DNA of 10,194 nucleotides. Origin: Patescibacteria group bacterium UBA6102 (GTDB taxonomy: Bacteria; Patescibacteriota; Minisyncoccia; Minisyncoccales; UBA5738). This document shows, in pieces, positions 1 through 6,271 of this stretch. The DNA lies in the NCBI GenBank assembly GCA_002423555.1, contig DIWQ01000064.1:1-10194 (forward strand). The letters are read 5' to 3'. Positions within the stretch are counted from its first letter, which is position 1. The number at the start of each line of letters is the position of its first letter. Made by a program: the position numbers and the translations under genes. The notes under the pieces were generated by a model. That model made no database searches. It saw nothing but the letters and a program-made list of their open reading frames with translations, and was not told the origin of the DNA.

Positions 1-47
1 ATGACATTACTATTATTAAATAACAAGGAAATTTGGATTTTTGGGGC

Positions 48-70
48 GAGGGAGGTAAAATGGAATAATG
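48..70 (+). promoter_or_regulatory. Shine-Dalgarno site with Met-Glu minicistron before the VirD4-like gene
   Basis: The purine run GAGGGAGGT (48-56) is the strongest Shine-Dalgarno match on the plus strand of this window. It stands 12 nt before the ATG at 68, which is rather long, and only 4 nt before another ATG at 60. The ATG at 60 opens a two-codon frame (ATG GAA TAA, 60-68) whose stop shares a base with the ATG at 68. Initiation could therefore be direct or by re-initiation after the minicistron. The match and the overlap are seen in the sequence; the coupling role is inferred. Confidence 0.5.
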
Positions 71-2584
71 GAAGAATTTGCAAGCAACGATTTTTGGCGC
101 CTTCTTGACGAAAGTTATTACGGGCTGGCGCGCGCCGCCGCGCCGCTGGAGAAAACCGCTACCCTGCCGGCGTTTTTGCCGTGGGCGATTCTGGGCGGCG
201 TCCTGCTGGCGGGATTGCTGGCGGGCGCGTGGTTTGTTTTCAAAAAACGGAATCGGGAAAAATTCCGCCTGTCAATGGACATGATCTTGCTGTCGGTGCG
301 GATTCCGTCCAAGACTGCCGAAGAAATCCAGCAGTCGGGGCGGCAGGAGAAGGACTGGATTCGCGTGATGGAAGATTTCTATGCCAATTTGGTGTCGCTG
401 TCGCCGCGCGGTTTTTTGGCGCCCAAGCCGTGGGTGGCGCTGGAAGTTGCCAAAGTGAAGGGGGAAATCTGTTTTTACGCCGCCGCGCCGCGCCGCTATG
501 TCAGCTTTTTGGAAAAACGGATCAACAGCATCTATCCGGACGCGCAAATTGAAAAAAGCAATGATTTCAACATTTTCGGCCCCAAGGAGTCGGTTTTTTG
601 CGGCTTTGCCAAAACCATCCGGCCGGTATTTTTGCCGTTGAAAACCTATGAATCCATCGGCACCGATCCGCTTTCGGCGATTACCAACACCCTCACCAAA
701 CTGGAAGAAAACGAAGAGGCCGCGGTGCAGATCGTTTTGCAAAACATTTCCGAGATGTGGCGCGTCCGCGGGCGCGAAATTTTGGACAAAATCAAAAAAG
801 GCAAAAAGTTTTCCGCGGCAATGGAAGAAACCGGCCTGATGGGTGCAGCGCGCGGGAACGCCAAAGAAAACGAACCCCAATCGTTTATGGGAAATCAGGG
901 CGATGAAGAGCTGGTCAAGGCCATGGAAAGTAAGCTCAACAAGCGCAATCTGGCGGCCAATATCCGCATTGTCGTTTCCATCAAAGACGAATTCCGCAGC
1001 GAGCAGATATTTGACCAGCTGGCCGGGTCGCTGGATCAGTTTTCTTCCCCGGGGTTGAACGGGTTCCGCGTGGTGAAAAAGAAAGGCAAGTCCGCTGCCG
1101 CGATTTTAAACGATTACATTTTCCGCAATTTCAATCCCGCCAACAAATCAATTTTGAGCGCCGAAGAATTGGCCGGCATTTTTCATTTTCCCACACCCTA
1201 TCTGAAAACTCCCAATATTAAAACGATCAATGCCAAAACCGCGCCGCCGCCGGCAAGCTTGTTGCGCGAAGGCCTGCTTTTGGGATTTAACCAATATCGC
1301 GGAACAAAAACGGATGTTTATCTGGGCACCGACGATCGCCGGCGCCACCTGTATGTTATCGGGCAAACCGGCACCGGCAAATCCGCGTTTTTGTCCAATC
1401 TGATTGAGCAAGACGTTAATGCCGGCCGCGGCGTAGGAGTTTTGGACCCGCACGGCGATCTGATTGACGACATTATGGGCAAAATTCCCAACGACCGCGT
1501 GGATGACGTGGTGGTCTTTGATCCTTCAAGCCGCGAATATTCCATCGGCCTCAATATGTTGGAATATGATCCCGAATTTCCCGAACAAAAGACTTTCATC
1601 GTCAATGAGTTTATGAAGATATTTGACAAGCTCTATGATCTGAAAGCCACCGGCGGACCAATGTTTGAACAATACGCGCGCAATGCCCTGCAACTGCTGA
1701 TGGACGACCCCAAAGAGACCTACACGCTGATGGAGGTGCCCAAAGTTTTGGCCGATAAGGAATTCCGCCATTATCTGTTGTCCAAATGCCGCAATATTAT
1801 GGTGAAGGAATTTTGGGAAAAGCAGGCTGAAGCCGCGGGCGGGGAGGCGTCGCTGAAAAATATGGTGCCCTATATCACTTCCAAATTTGACACCTTTATT
1901 TCCAATGATTATATGCGTCCCATCATCGGACAAGTGAAAAGCACTTTCAAATTCCGTGAAATTTTGGACCAAAAAAAGATATTTTTGGTCAATTTGAGCA
2001 AGGGGCGTTTGGGCGAGATCAACAGTTCGCTTTTGGGATTGATTATCACCGGCAAGATCACCATTGCCGCGTTTTCCAGAGTGGATGTTCCCGAAAGCGA
2101 GCGCCGTGATTTCCATCTCTATATTGACGAGTTTCAAAATTTTGCCACCGACAGCATTTCCACCATTTTGTCCGAAGCGCGAAAATACAAGCTGTGCCTC
2201 ACCGTTTCCCATCAGTTCATCGGCCAACTGGAAGAGAAGATTCGCGACAGCGTTTTCGGCAATGTGGGAACGATTTCGTCTTTTCGGGTCGGCGCGGAAG
2301 ACTCGGAGTTTTTGGCCAAACAATTCGCGCCGGTTTTCAACGCGTCGGATTTGAGCCGCCTTGAAAATTATAACGCTTATGTAAGAATATTGATTAACGG
2401 TCAGGTATCGTTGCCGTTTAGCATCAAGACCTATCCGCCGTCTTGCGCCAACCGGTCCCGGTCGGCGGATATCCGCGAATATTATCTGGTCAAGGAAGGC
2501 CGGCCGCGCGAGATGGTGGAGCGCGAGATTGAAGCGCGCCGCCGCCAAATGGGTGCGCCTGCCGGGAAGAATGCCAATAATTGA
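68..2584 (+). CDS. VirD4/TraG-like type IV secretion coupling ATPase
   Basis: This 838-residue protein is a membrane-anchored AAA+/RecA-fold ATPase of the VirD4/TraG/TraD group, which binds DNA at the membrane and drives it into a type IV secretion or conjugation channel. One strong membrane segment lies at about residues 33-58, followed by a basic stretch (KKRNREKFR). A large N-terminal region (about 70-390) has no motif I recognise. Walker A is GQTGTGKS (432-439), a conserved LDPHGD follows at 459-464, and Walker B is LYIDEFQNF with D687 and E688. After it comes SHQFIGQL, like the SxSQL-type sensor segment of TraG/VirD4 proteins. The start at 68 is forced by an in-frame stop at 56-58 and supported by GAGGGAGGT. 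Classical VirD4 usually has two N-terminal helices; this one shows one. No relaxase, VirB4 or pilin gene is visible nearby, so the substrate is unknown. A HerA-like pump is the main alternative. Confidence 0.88.
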   Translation: MEEFASNDFWRLLDESYYGLARAAAPLEKTATLPAFLPWAILGGVLLAGLLAGAWFVFKKRNREKFRLSMDMILLSVRIPSKTAEEIQQSGRQEKDWIRVMEDFYANLVSLSPRGFLAPKPWVALEVAKVKGEICFYAAAPRRYVSFLEKRINSIYPDAQIEKSNDFNIFGPKESVFCGFAKTIRPVFLPLKTYESIGTDPLSAITNTLTKLEENEEAAVQIVLQNISEMWRVRGREILDKIKKGKKFSAAMEETGLMGAARGNAKENEPQSFMGNQGDEELVKAMESKLNKRNLAANIRIVVSIKDEFRSEQIFDQLAGSLDQFSSPGLNGFRVVKKKGKSAAAILNDYIFRNFNPANKSILSAEELAGIFHFPTPYLKTPNIKTINAKTAPPPASLLREGLLLGFNQYRGTKTDVYLGTDDRRRHLYVIGQTGTGKSAFLSNLIEQDVNAGRGVGVLDPHGDLIDDIMGKIPNDRVDDVVVFDPSSREYSIGLNMLEYDPEFPEQKTFIVNEFMKIFDKLYDLKATGGPMFEQYARNALQLLMDDPKETYTLMEVPKVLADKEFRHYLLSKCRNIMVKEFWEKQAEAAGGEASLKNMVPYITSKFDTFISNDYMRPIIGQVKSTFKFREILDQKKIFLVNLSKGRLGEINSSLLGLIITGKITIAAFSRVDVPESERRDFHLYIDEFQNFATDSISTILSEARKYKLCLTVSHQFIGQLEEKIRDSVFGNVGTISSFRVGAEDSEFLAKQFAPVFNASDLSRLENYNAYVRILINGQVSLPFSIKTYPPSCANRSRSADIREYYLVKEGRPREMVEREIEARRRQMGAPAGKNANN

Positions 2585-2592
2585 TAAAAATT

Positions 2593-2988
2593 ATGCCGGA
2601 TCAAAAAATGCCGTCGCCGGAAACGCCGGCAATCAAAGAAATTGAACAATTGAAAAAGGAAGCGGAATTTGAGAGGGAAAACGAAGGATTGGAAGTGATT
2701 GAACCGGAGGCCAAAACCGCCGAGGCTTTGCGTGCGCGGGTGGAAAAATCTTTCCCCGAAGCTTCGGAGAAAGAGCCGGATAAAAAAATCATCGGGAAGG
2801 ACATTGAGAAAAAGATAGAAACCATTGTCAATAATTTTGTGAAATCGGCGGCGGCGGCTGAATTTGATGAAGGAAAAGTTGATCAGATTATAGGTAAGGC
2901 AAGAATGTATATCGCCAAAGGCTACCCCCAAATCGCCGACGAAGTCCACGACCGCATCTTGGAGGCGAAAAACAAAGGAATGCATTGA
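2593..2988 (+). CDS. Small acidic helical protein of unknown function
   Basis: I do not recognise this protein of about 131 residues. It is rich in Glu, Lys and Ala, has no signal peptide or membrane segment, and looks mostly alpha-helical. A charged, probably flexible N-terminal half (PEAKTAEALRARVEKS and similar) is followed by a more regular C-terminal half with KKIETIVNNFVKSAAAAEF and a helical AKGYPQIADEVHDRILEAK tail. I chose ATG 2593. A TTG at 2581 is in frame, overlaps the upstream stop as TTGA and has GGGAAG about 11 nt upstream, which would add four residues. The tight spacing to the VirD4-like ATPase suggests co-translation and perhaps a functional link, such as an accessory or adaptor protein, but that is inference. 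A longer antisense frame covers the same bases and looks like a shadow. Confidence 0.7.
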   Translation: MPDQKMPSPETPAIKEIEQLKKEAEFERENEGLEVIEPEAKTAEALRARVEKSFPEASEKEPDKKIIGKDIEKKIETIVNNFVKSAAAAEFDEGKVDQIIGKARMYIAKGYPQIADEVHDRILEAKNKGMH

Positions 2989-3011
2989 TTTTTAACTTTT
3001 GGCATAAATTT

Positions 3012-3230
3012 ATGAAAGTTATGGAAATAAAATATGACGCGCAGGCCGATGCTTTGGCGATAACCATCAAAAAGGGCAAGGTTGAAAAAACCATAGAACT
3101 TGCGCCGGAAATAAATTTGGATGTGGACAAAAAAGGAAATTCGCTTTATTTGGAAATTATCGGCGTGAGCGAAAAAATCGGCAAAAAAAATTTCAAAAAA
3201 GTTTTGGAAAAAGATTTAGCGTTGGCGTGA
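3012..3230 (+). CDS. DUF2283 family small protein
   Basis: This protein has about 72 residues. The sequence MEIKYDAQADALAITIKKGKV, followed by a strand-rich middle (IELAPEINLDVDKKGNSLYLEIIGVSE, given here as two short stretches: IELAPEINLDVDKKG and NSLYLEIIGVSE), is the pattern of the DUF2283 family: a Y-D-x-x-A-D-A-L motif, a Val/Asp strand, then a Gly turn and an LEIxxxS strand. The biochemical role of the family is not known to me. Members are usually 50-75 residues, so this one looks complete, with a short Lys-rich tail. I chose ATG 3012; ATG 3021 (MEIKYD) is equally plausible. A TTG at 2985 overlaps the upstream TGA as TTGA with AAAGGA 5 nt before it, which would add nine residues not expected for the family. 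It is probably the last gene of the unit beginning at 68. Confidence 0.82.
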   Translation: MKVMEIKYDAQADALAITIKKGKVEKTIELAPEINLDVDKKGNSLYLEIIGVSEKIGKKNFKKVLEKDLALA

Positions 3231-3249
3231 GCGGTGGTTTTTGGGGTCG

Positions 3250-3272
3250 TTGGCGGTTTGATTTTTCGCCAA
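3250..3272 (+). other. Small GC-rich hairpin after the DUF2283 gene
   Basis: TTGGCG (3250-3255) and CGCCAA (3267-3272) can pair as a 6-bp stem with an 11-nt, T-rich loop. It starts 20 nt after the DUF2283 stop. There is no T run directly behind it, so it is a poor intrinsic terminator. It might protect the 3' end of the transcript or help the larger palindrome that follows. Confidence 0.25.
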
Positions 3273-3296
3273 GCAAGTTGATTTGAAAATTTTAAC

Positions 3297-3430
3297 GGAA
3301 AGCCGCGGCATATTGAAATCACATTTAGAAACCGCACTAAAAGTGCGAGAATTAAAGAATTAAATGATTTCAATGATTCTCGTCACCAGTGCGGGGTCAC
3401 AGTGTGATGTGAATAGGCCATGGCTTTTTT
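3297..3430 (+). promoter_or_regulatory. Long imperfect palindrome with T6 end; possible attenuator or structured RNA
   Basis: Two arms pair over about 130 nt. AAAGCC (3299-3304) pairs with GGCTTT (3422-3427), GGC (3307-3309) with GCC (3417-3419), TAT (3311-3313) with ATA (3413-3415), TCACAT (3319-3324) with ATGTGA (3407-3412), CCGCACT (3332-3338) with AGTGCGG (3388-3394), GTG (3343-3345) with CAC (3384-3386), and CGAGAAT (3346-3352) with ATTCTCG (3376-3382). Six T residues follow (3425-3430), as in an intrinsic terminator. A second, incompatible fold pairs ATTGAAATCA (3312-3321) and TTTA (3324-3327) with TAAATGATTTCAAT (3361-3374), around a tight CGCACT-AAA-AGTGCG hairpin (3333-3347). The pairings are seen directly. 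A role as terminator/antiterminator for the adaptor gene at 3507, as terminator of the upstream unit, or as a small palindromic mobile element is inference. Confidence 0.5.
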
Positions 3431-3506
3431 GTTGTGTTCAAAACGGAAAAAATGGGGTAGAATGGAGCAATACATTTAAGTGCGTGCGCGATAAACATAG
3501 AATCAT

Positions 3507-5114
3507 ATGAAATTCAATAAAAGGTTTTGGATAATTGCGATTGCGGCTGCGGCCGGCGGACTTTTGCTGTGGAACATATTCAAGCCCAAGGAGGCGGGCT
3601 ACAAGACCGAGGCGGTCGTCATTGGATCAATCACGCAGGAGGTGGCCGAAACGGGGAGCGTGAGAAAGGGAGAGGCGATCAATCTGAATTTCAAGAACAG
3701 CGGCATCATTGAGAAAATCAGCGTGTCCCAGGGGGAAGAAGTGTCCGCGGGACAAGTGCTGGCGGAGTTGGACAATCGTCAGGCGCAAATTCAAATGACG
3801 CAGGCAAAAGCGAATTACGAAGCGACGCTTTTCCAGTTGGAAAAATTAAAACGGGGCGCCGGCGGTGAAGATGTTGCTATCGTTGAAAGCCAGGTTCTTT
3901 CTGCCCGCGCCGCGCTGGACGCCGCCCGCCGGGCGCAAGAAGATGCGCGCGCGGTGGCCGATCAGGGGTTGAGCGCTGTTTATAAAACGGCGGCCGATTC
4001 GCTGGCATCGGCTTACATTCGGGCCTATAATGCCTATAATTTTTCCGATCTTCTCCAGCGCGAATATTTTTCGCCGCGCGATGAAGATTCCATTGCGGTT
4101 TGGGAGATGTTGCAAAAAATGAAACTGGCGGTTGACAAGATTAAAATTTATTCGCAAACCGCGCAAGCGGACGGCAAAGACGCCGGTTTGGACGCGGATT
4201 TTGCCGCGGCCAAGACCGAATTGGCCGCGGTTGAGGCGCGTTTGCGCGAAATTCGCGTGATGTGCGAAAAGATTCCCTGGCGCGATGCCGTAAGTTTGAC
4301 CCATAAGGAGAATTTGGATTTGCATATCGGCTATGTTTCGGCCGCGCGCGCGGCATTCCATTCCGCGATGGAGGGCGTGGCGTCGCAAAAGGCGTCCGGC
4401 GATCTGGCGGTGAATTCCGCGGCGGCCGCGCTGGAAAGCGCGCTGGCGGCGGAAAAGACCGTCGGCGAGCAATACGCGAAAGTTTTGGCGCCGCCGCGCA
4501 CGGAAGATGTGGGAATGCTGGAAGCCCAGGCCGCGCAGGCGCAGGCGCAGATCGCTTTACTGCAACTGCAAATTGACGACGGCAAGCTGGTCGCGCCGGC
4601 GGACGGCCAGATCGCGGAGATCAACGGGCGCGCCGGAGAAACGGTATCGCCGTTGGCCGCCAGTCCGTTGATGGTGCTTTTTCCCGCCGACCCTTATCAG
4701 ATCGTCATTGACATATACGAAGAGGATGCGGTCAAGATCAATATCGGCGATTTATGCAAAATTTCCGTGGCCGCGCTGGGCGACCAAATTTTTTCCGGGC
4801 GCGTGGCGTTCATTTCTCCGGCGGCCAAAATCGTGAATGGCGTGGTCTATTATGAAACCAAGATTGCTTTTGACCAGTCTCCTGAAGGATTGATGCCGGA
4901 AATGACCGCGGACGTGGAAATCATCACCGCCCAAAAGGAAAACGTTTTGCTGGTTTCCGAGGCCGCTTTGCGCAAGCGGGAGGATGGCTGGAAGGTGGAA
5001 ATTGTCGGCGACGGCGCGACGCGGGAAGTTGGCGTTCAAATTGGCATCCGCGCCAAGGGAATTGCCGAAATCATTTCGGGCATCGCCGAAGGCGATTTGG
5101 TGGTCATTCCGTAA
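3507..5114 (+). CDS. HlyD/MacA/YknX-type efflux adaptor (membrane fusion protein)
   Basis: This 535-residue membrane fusion protein would join an inner-membrane ABC permease to extracytoplasmic partners. One N-terminal membrane anchor spans about residues 7-24, with the rest outside. The first half of a barrel-sandwich (lipoyl-like) domain is at about 52-90 (SGIIEKISVSQGEEVSAGQV). A very long, Ala/Gln/Glu-rich coiled-coil region covers about 92-356. The second lipoyl half is at about 357-392 (GKLVAPADGQIAEINGRAGE), followed by a beta-barrel (about 396-475) and a membrane-proximal domain ending in GIAEGDLVVIP. At 535 residues it is longer than typical MacA/YknX proteins (about 370-400); the excess lies in the coil, where a hinge-like segment occurs twice (near 116-135 and 329-350). 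No Shine-Dalgarno site precedes the ATG. TAGAAT occurs at 3458-3463 without a good -35. Its likely partners are the ATPase and permease at 5567-7640. Confidence 0.9.
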   Translation: MKFNKRFWIIAIAAAAGGLLLWNIFKPKEAGYKTEAVVIGSITQEVAETGSVRKGEAINLNFKNSGIIEKISVSQGEEVSAGQVLAELDNRQAQIQMTQAKANYEATLFQLEKLKRGAGGEDVAIVESQVLSARAALDAARRAQEDARAVADQGLSAVYKTAADSLASAYIRAYNAYNFSDLLQREYFSPRDEDSIAVWEMLQKMKLAVDKIKIYSQTAQADGKDAGLDADFAAAKTELAAVEARLREIRVMCEKIPWRDAVSLTHKENLDLHIGYVSAARAAFHSAMEGVASQKASGDLAVNSAAAALESALAAEKTVGEQYAKVLAPPRTEDVGMLEAQAAQAQAQIALLQLQIDDGKLVAPADGQIAEINGRAGETVSPLAASPLMVLFPADPYQIVIDIYEEDAVKINIGDLCKISVAALGDQIFSGRVAFISPAAKIVNGVVYYETKIAFDQSPEGLMPEMTADVEIITAQKENVLLVSEAALRKREDGWKVEIVGDGATREVGVQIGIRAKGIAEIISGIAEGDLVVIP

Positions 5115-5123
5115 TTTTTTAAT

Positions 5124-5183
5124 AAAAAAAGATTTATTACTCCGTTCGCAAATTTTTGCGCAAATTACGGGGGAAAATAAATC
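5124..5183 (-). terminator. Palindromic terminator-like site of the minus-strand gene
   Basis: GATTTATT (5131-5138) pairs with AATAAATC (5176-5183), CCGT (5142-5145) with ACGG (5167-5170), and CGCAA (5147-5151) with TTGCG (5156-5160). Read on the minus strand, the stem runs into seven T residues (A7 at 5124-5130 on the plus strand), which suits an intrinsic terminator for the gene at 5137-5406. The outer stem is AT-rich and overlaps the end of that gene. It may also stop plus-strand transcription from the adaptor gene, but no T run follows on that side. Confidence 0.4.
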
Positions 5184-5406
5184 TTACTACGGTCAATGAT
5201 TCGCCACGGAAGATATAAATAAAGCTGAGAAATATAAAACTTCCGTAGGCGGAGATTAAAGCCACGACCGCCCACACCCCAATTAAATAAAAAGCTAGAT
5301 CCGTTGCGGGGGTGCGGAGGGCATGGATAAATATTGCCACAGTGCTAGAAATGAATAGGAAGGGGCTAACCAACAACCAAACAAATATTATGCGTCTGTT
5401 TATCAT
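5137..5406 (-). CDS. Small integral membrane protein of unknown function
   Basis: I do not recognise this 89-residue protein. It starts MINRRIIFVWLL, with a first membrane segment at about 6-28, then a short loop (ALRTPATDL), then a second long hydrophobic stretch at about 37-66 that could be one long helix or two tight ones. It ends in a basic tail (RFIFPRNLRKNLR), so the ends probably face the cytoplasm. The case for a real gene is good: AAGGTGA lies 4 nt before its ATG on the minus strand, and TTGACA/TATACT stand just upstream. It points against both neighbours and is visibly more AT-rich than they are. It lies between an efflux adaptor and the matching ATPase, so it could be an accessory subunit or an unrelated insertion. 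Nothing in the protein itself decides between these. Confidence 0.65.
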   Translation of the reverse strand: MINRRIIFVWLLVSPFLFISSTVAIFIHALRTPATDLAFYLIGVWAVVALISAYGSFIFLSFIYIFRGESLTVVRFIFPRNLRKNLRTE

Positions 5407-5410
5407 TCAA

Positions 5411-5451
5411 TCACCTTAAGCCAGAGTATAGTAATTGATTTTGTTTGTCAA
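5411..5451 (-). promoter_or_regulatory. Sigma-70-like promoter and Shine-Dalgarno site for the minus-strand gene
   Basis: On the minus strand, TTGACA (complement of 5446-5451) is a perfect -35 box and TATACT (complement of 5425-5430) matches five of six bases of the -10 box, with a 15-nt spacer that is a little short. AAGGTGA (complement of 5411-5417) is the Shine-Dalgarno site for the ATG at 5406. The predicted leader is only about 12 nt. The word ATAGTAATT occurs twice around the -35/-10 region (5428-5436 and 5451-5459, 23 bp apart), and ATTGA/TCAAT (5434-5438, 5448-5452) is an inverted pair within it. Either could be a regulator site. Confidence 0.55.
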
Positions 5452-5488
5452 TAGTAATTATTTTTTATTGGGATTATTTGTTTGTGCG

Positions 5489-5555
5489 TATCGGTATTTT
5501 AAAACGATAGAAATAACCCTGCTAAAATCAATAAATTTTTCAAAATAACCCTGCT
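5489..5555 (+). promoter_or_regulatory. Inverted and direct repeats upstream of the ABC ATPase gene
   Basis: Two signals lie close to the start of the ATPase gene. TATCG (5489-5493) and CGATA (5505-5509) form an inverted pair around a TTTTAAAA palindrome. The 13-nt word AAATAACCCTGCT occurs twice, at 5511-5523 and 5543-5555, exactly 32 bp apart, or about three helical turns. A TAAAAT (5523-5528) directly after the first copy could be a -10 box, but I see no convincing -35. The second copy ends 11 nt before the ATG. Binding by a repressor or activator is a reasonable inference; the protein is not identified. Confidence 0.45.
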
Positions 5556-5566
5556 GTTTTTTCATT

Positions 5567-6271
5567 ATGTCAACACTGATCAAATTGGAAGAAGTTTGGA
5601 AAATTTATCATCTGGGAAAGACGGAAGTTAACTCTCTGCGGGGGGTGAATCTGGAAATAGAATCCGGCGATTTTGTCACGATTATGGGGCCGTCGGGTTC
5701 GGGAAAATCCACTTTGCTGAATATGATCGGATTGCTGGACATTCCCACCAAGGGCCGCCTTTTGTTAAAAAACAAGGATGTTACCAAGCGCACCGAGAGC
5801 GAATTGGCGCAGTTGCGCGGCAAGACAATCGGGTTCGTGTTTCAGGAATTTAATCTTTTAAATCACTTGCGGGCGTGGGAAAATGTGGAGTTGCCGATGA
5901 TCTTCCAGAAGATACCGCAAGCGATACGCCGGCGCCGGGCCATGGAATTGCTGGCGCAGGTGAATATGGCCAACCGCGCCGATCACCAGCTGGCCGAGCT
6001 TTCCGGCGGCGAGCGGCAAAGGGTCGCGATTGCCCGCGCGTTTGCCAATAATCCGGAGCTGGTGATTGCCGACGAGCCCACCGGCAATCTGGACTCGGTA
6101 ACCGGGCAAAAAGTGATGGAGATTCTGTTGGATTTTCACGAAAAAATGGGCGGAACATTGCTGGTGGTGACGCACGATCACAACATCGGCGGCTATGCCG
6201 AGCATCAGGTTTTCATCAAAGACGGCCGCATTGTTTCCCAAGACGAAGCCTTCGGGATAAATTCCAAATGA
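5567..6271 (+). CDS. ABC transporter ATPase, MacB/LolD/YknY type
   Basis: This 234-residue cytoplasmic nucleotide-binding subunit hydrolyses ATP to drive the FtsX-like permease encoded next. All ABC motifs are intact: Walker A GPSGSGKS (41-48), Q-loop Q93 in VFQEFNLL, signature LSGGERQ (145-151), Walker B LVIADEP with D169 and E170 (165-171), D-loop GNLDS, and H-loop H203 in VTHD. The FVFQEFNLLNHLRAWENVELP and DEPTGNLDS phrases are typical of the MacB/LolD/FtsE/YknY subfamily. Length is normal for a stand-alone subunit, whereas proteobacterial MacB is a fusion of ATPase and permease. The ATG has no Shine-Dalgarno site; a T6 run lies 4 nt before it. It is followed after 136 nt by the permease gene, and the end of this gene takes part in the inverted repeats found there. 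Confidence 0.95.
   Translation: MSTLIKLEEVWKIYHLGKTEVNSLRGVNLEIESGDFVTIMGPSGSGKSTLLNMIGLLDIPTKGRLLLKNKDVTKRTESELAQLRGKTIGFVFQEFNLLNHLRAWENVELPMIFQKIPQAIRRRRAMELLAQVNMANRADHQLAELSGGERQRVAIARAFANNPELVIADEPTGNLDSVTGQKVMEILLDFHEKMGGTLLVVTHDHNIGGYAEHQVFIKDGRIVSQDEAFGINSK

Noticed and set aside
272..880. Open frame of 202 codons on the minus strand
   Set aside because: Antisense shadow of the N-terminal part of the VirD4-like gene; no start signal and no family resemblance.
1526..2548. Open frame of 340 codons on the minus strand inside the VirD4-like gene
   Set aside because: It is a mirror of a confidently identified gene with intact Walker motifs. Its translation is His/Gln/Phe-rich without recognisable domains, as antisense frames of GC-third-position genes usually are.
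2482..2985. Open frame of 167 codons on the minus strand covering the small acidic protein gene
   Set aside because: Phe/Arg-rich composition typical of antisense to a Glu/Lys-rich gene. The plus-strand frame is coupled to its neighbours, so I favour the plus strand.
3146..3373. Open frame of 75 codons on the minus strand reaching into the palindrome
   Set aside because: It overlaps the DUF2283 gene and the structured element, has no Shine-Dalgarno site and no recognisable domain.
3294..3449. AACGGAAA repeated at 3294-3301 and 3442-3449, as if a target-site duplication around the palindrome
   Set aside because: The palindrome ends at about 3427, leaving 14 extra bases before the right copy, while on the left the copy overlaps the arm. 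The geometry does not fit a clean insertion; an 8-nt A-rich match may be chance.
5511..5555. The two 13-nt repeats as the start of a CRISPR array
   Set aside because: Only two copies, too short, and no cas genes nearby.
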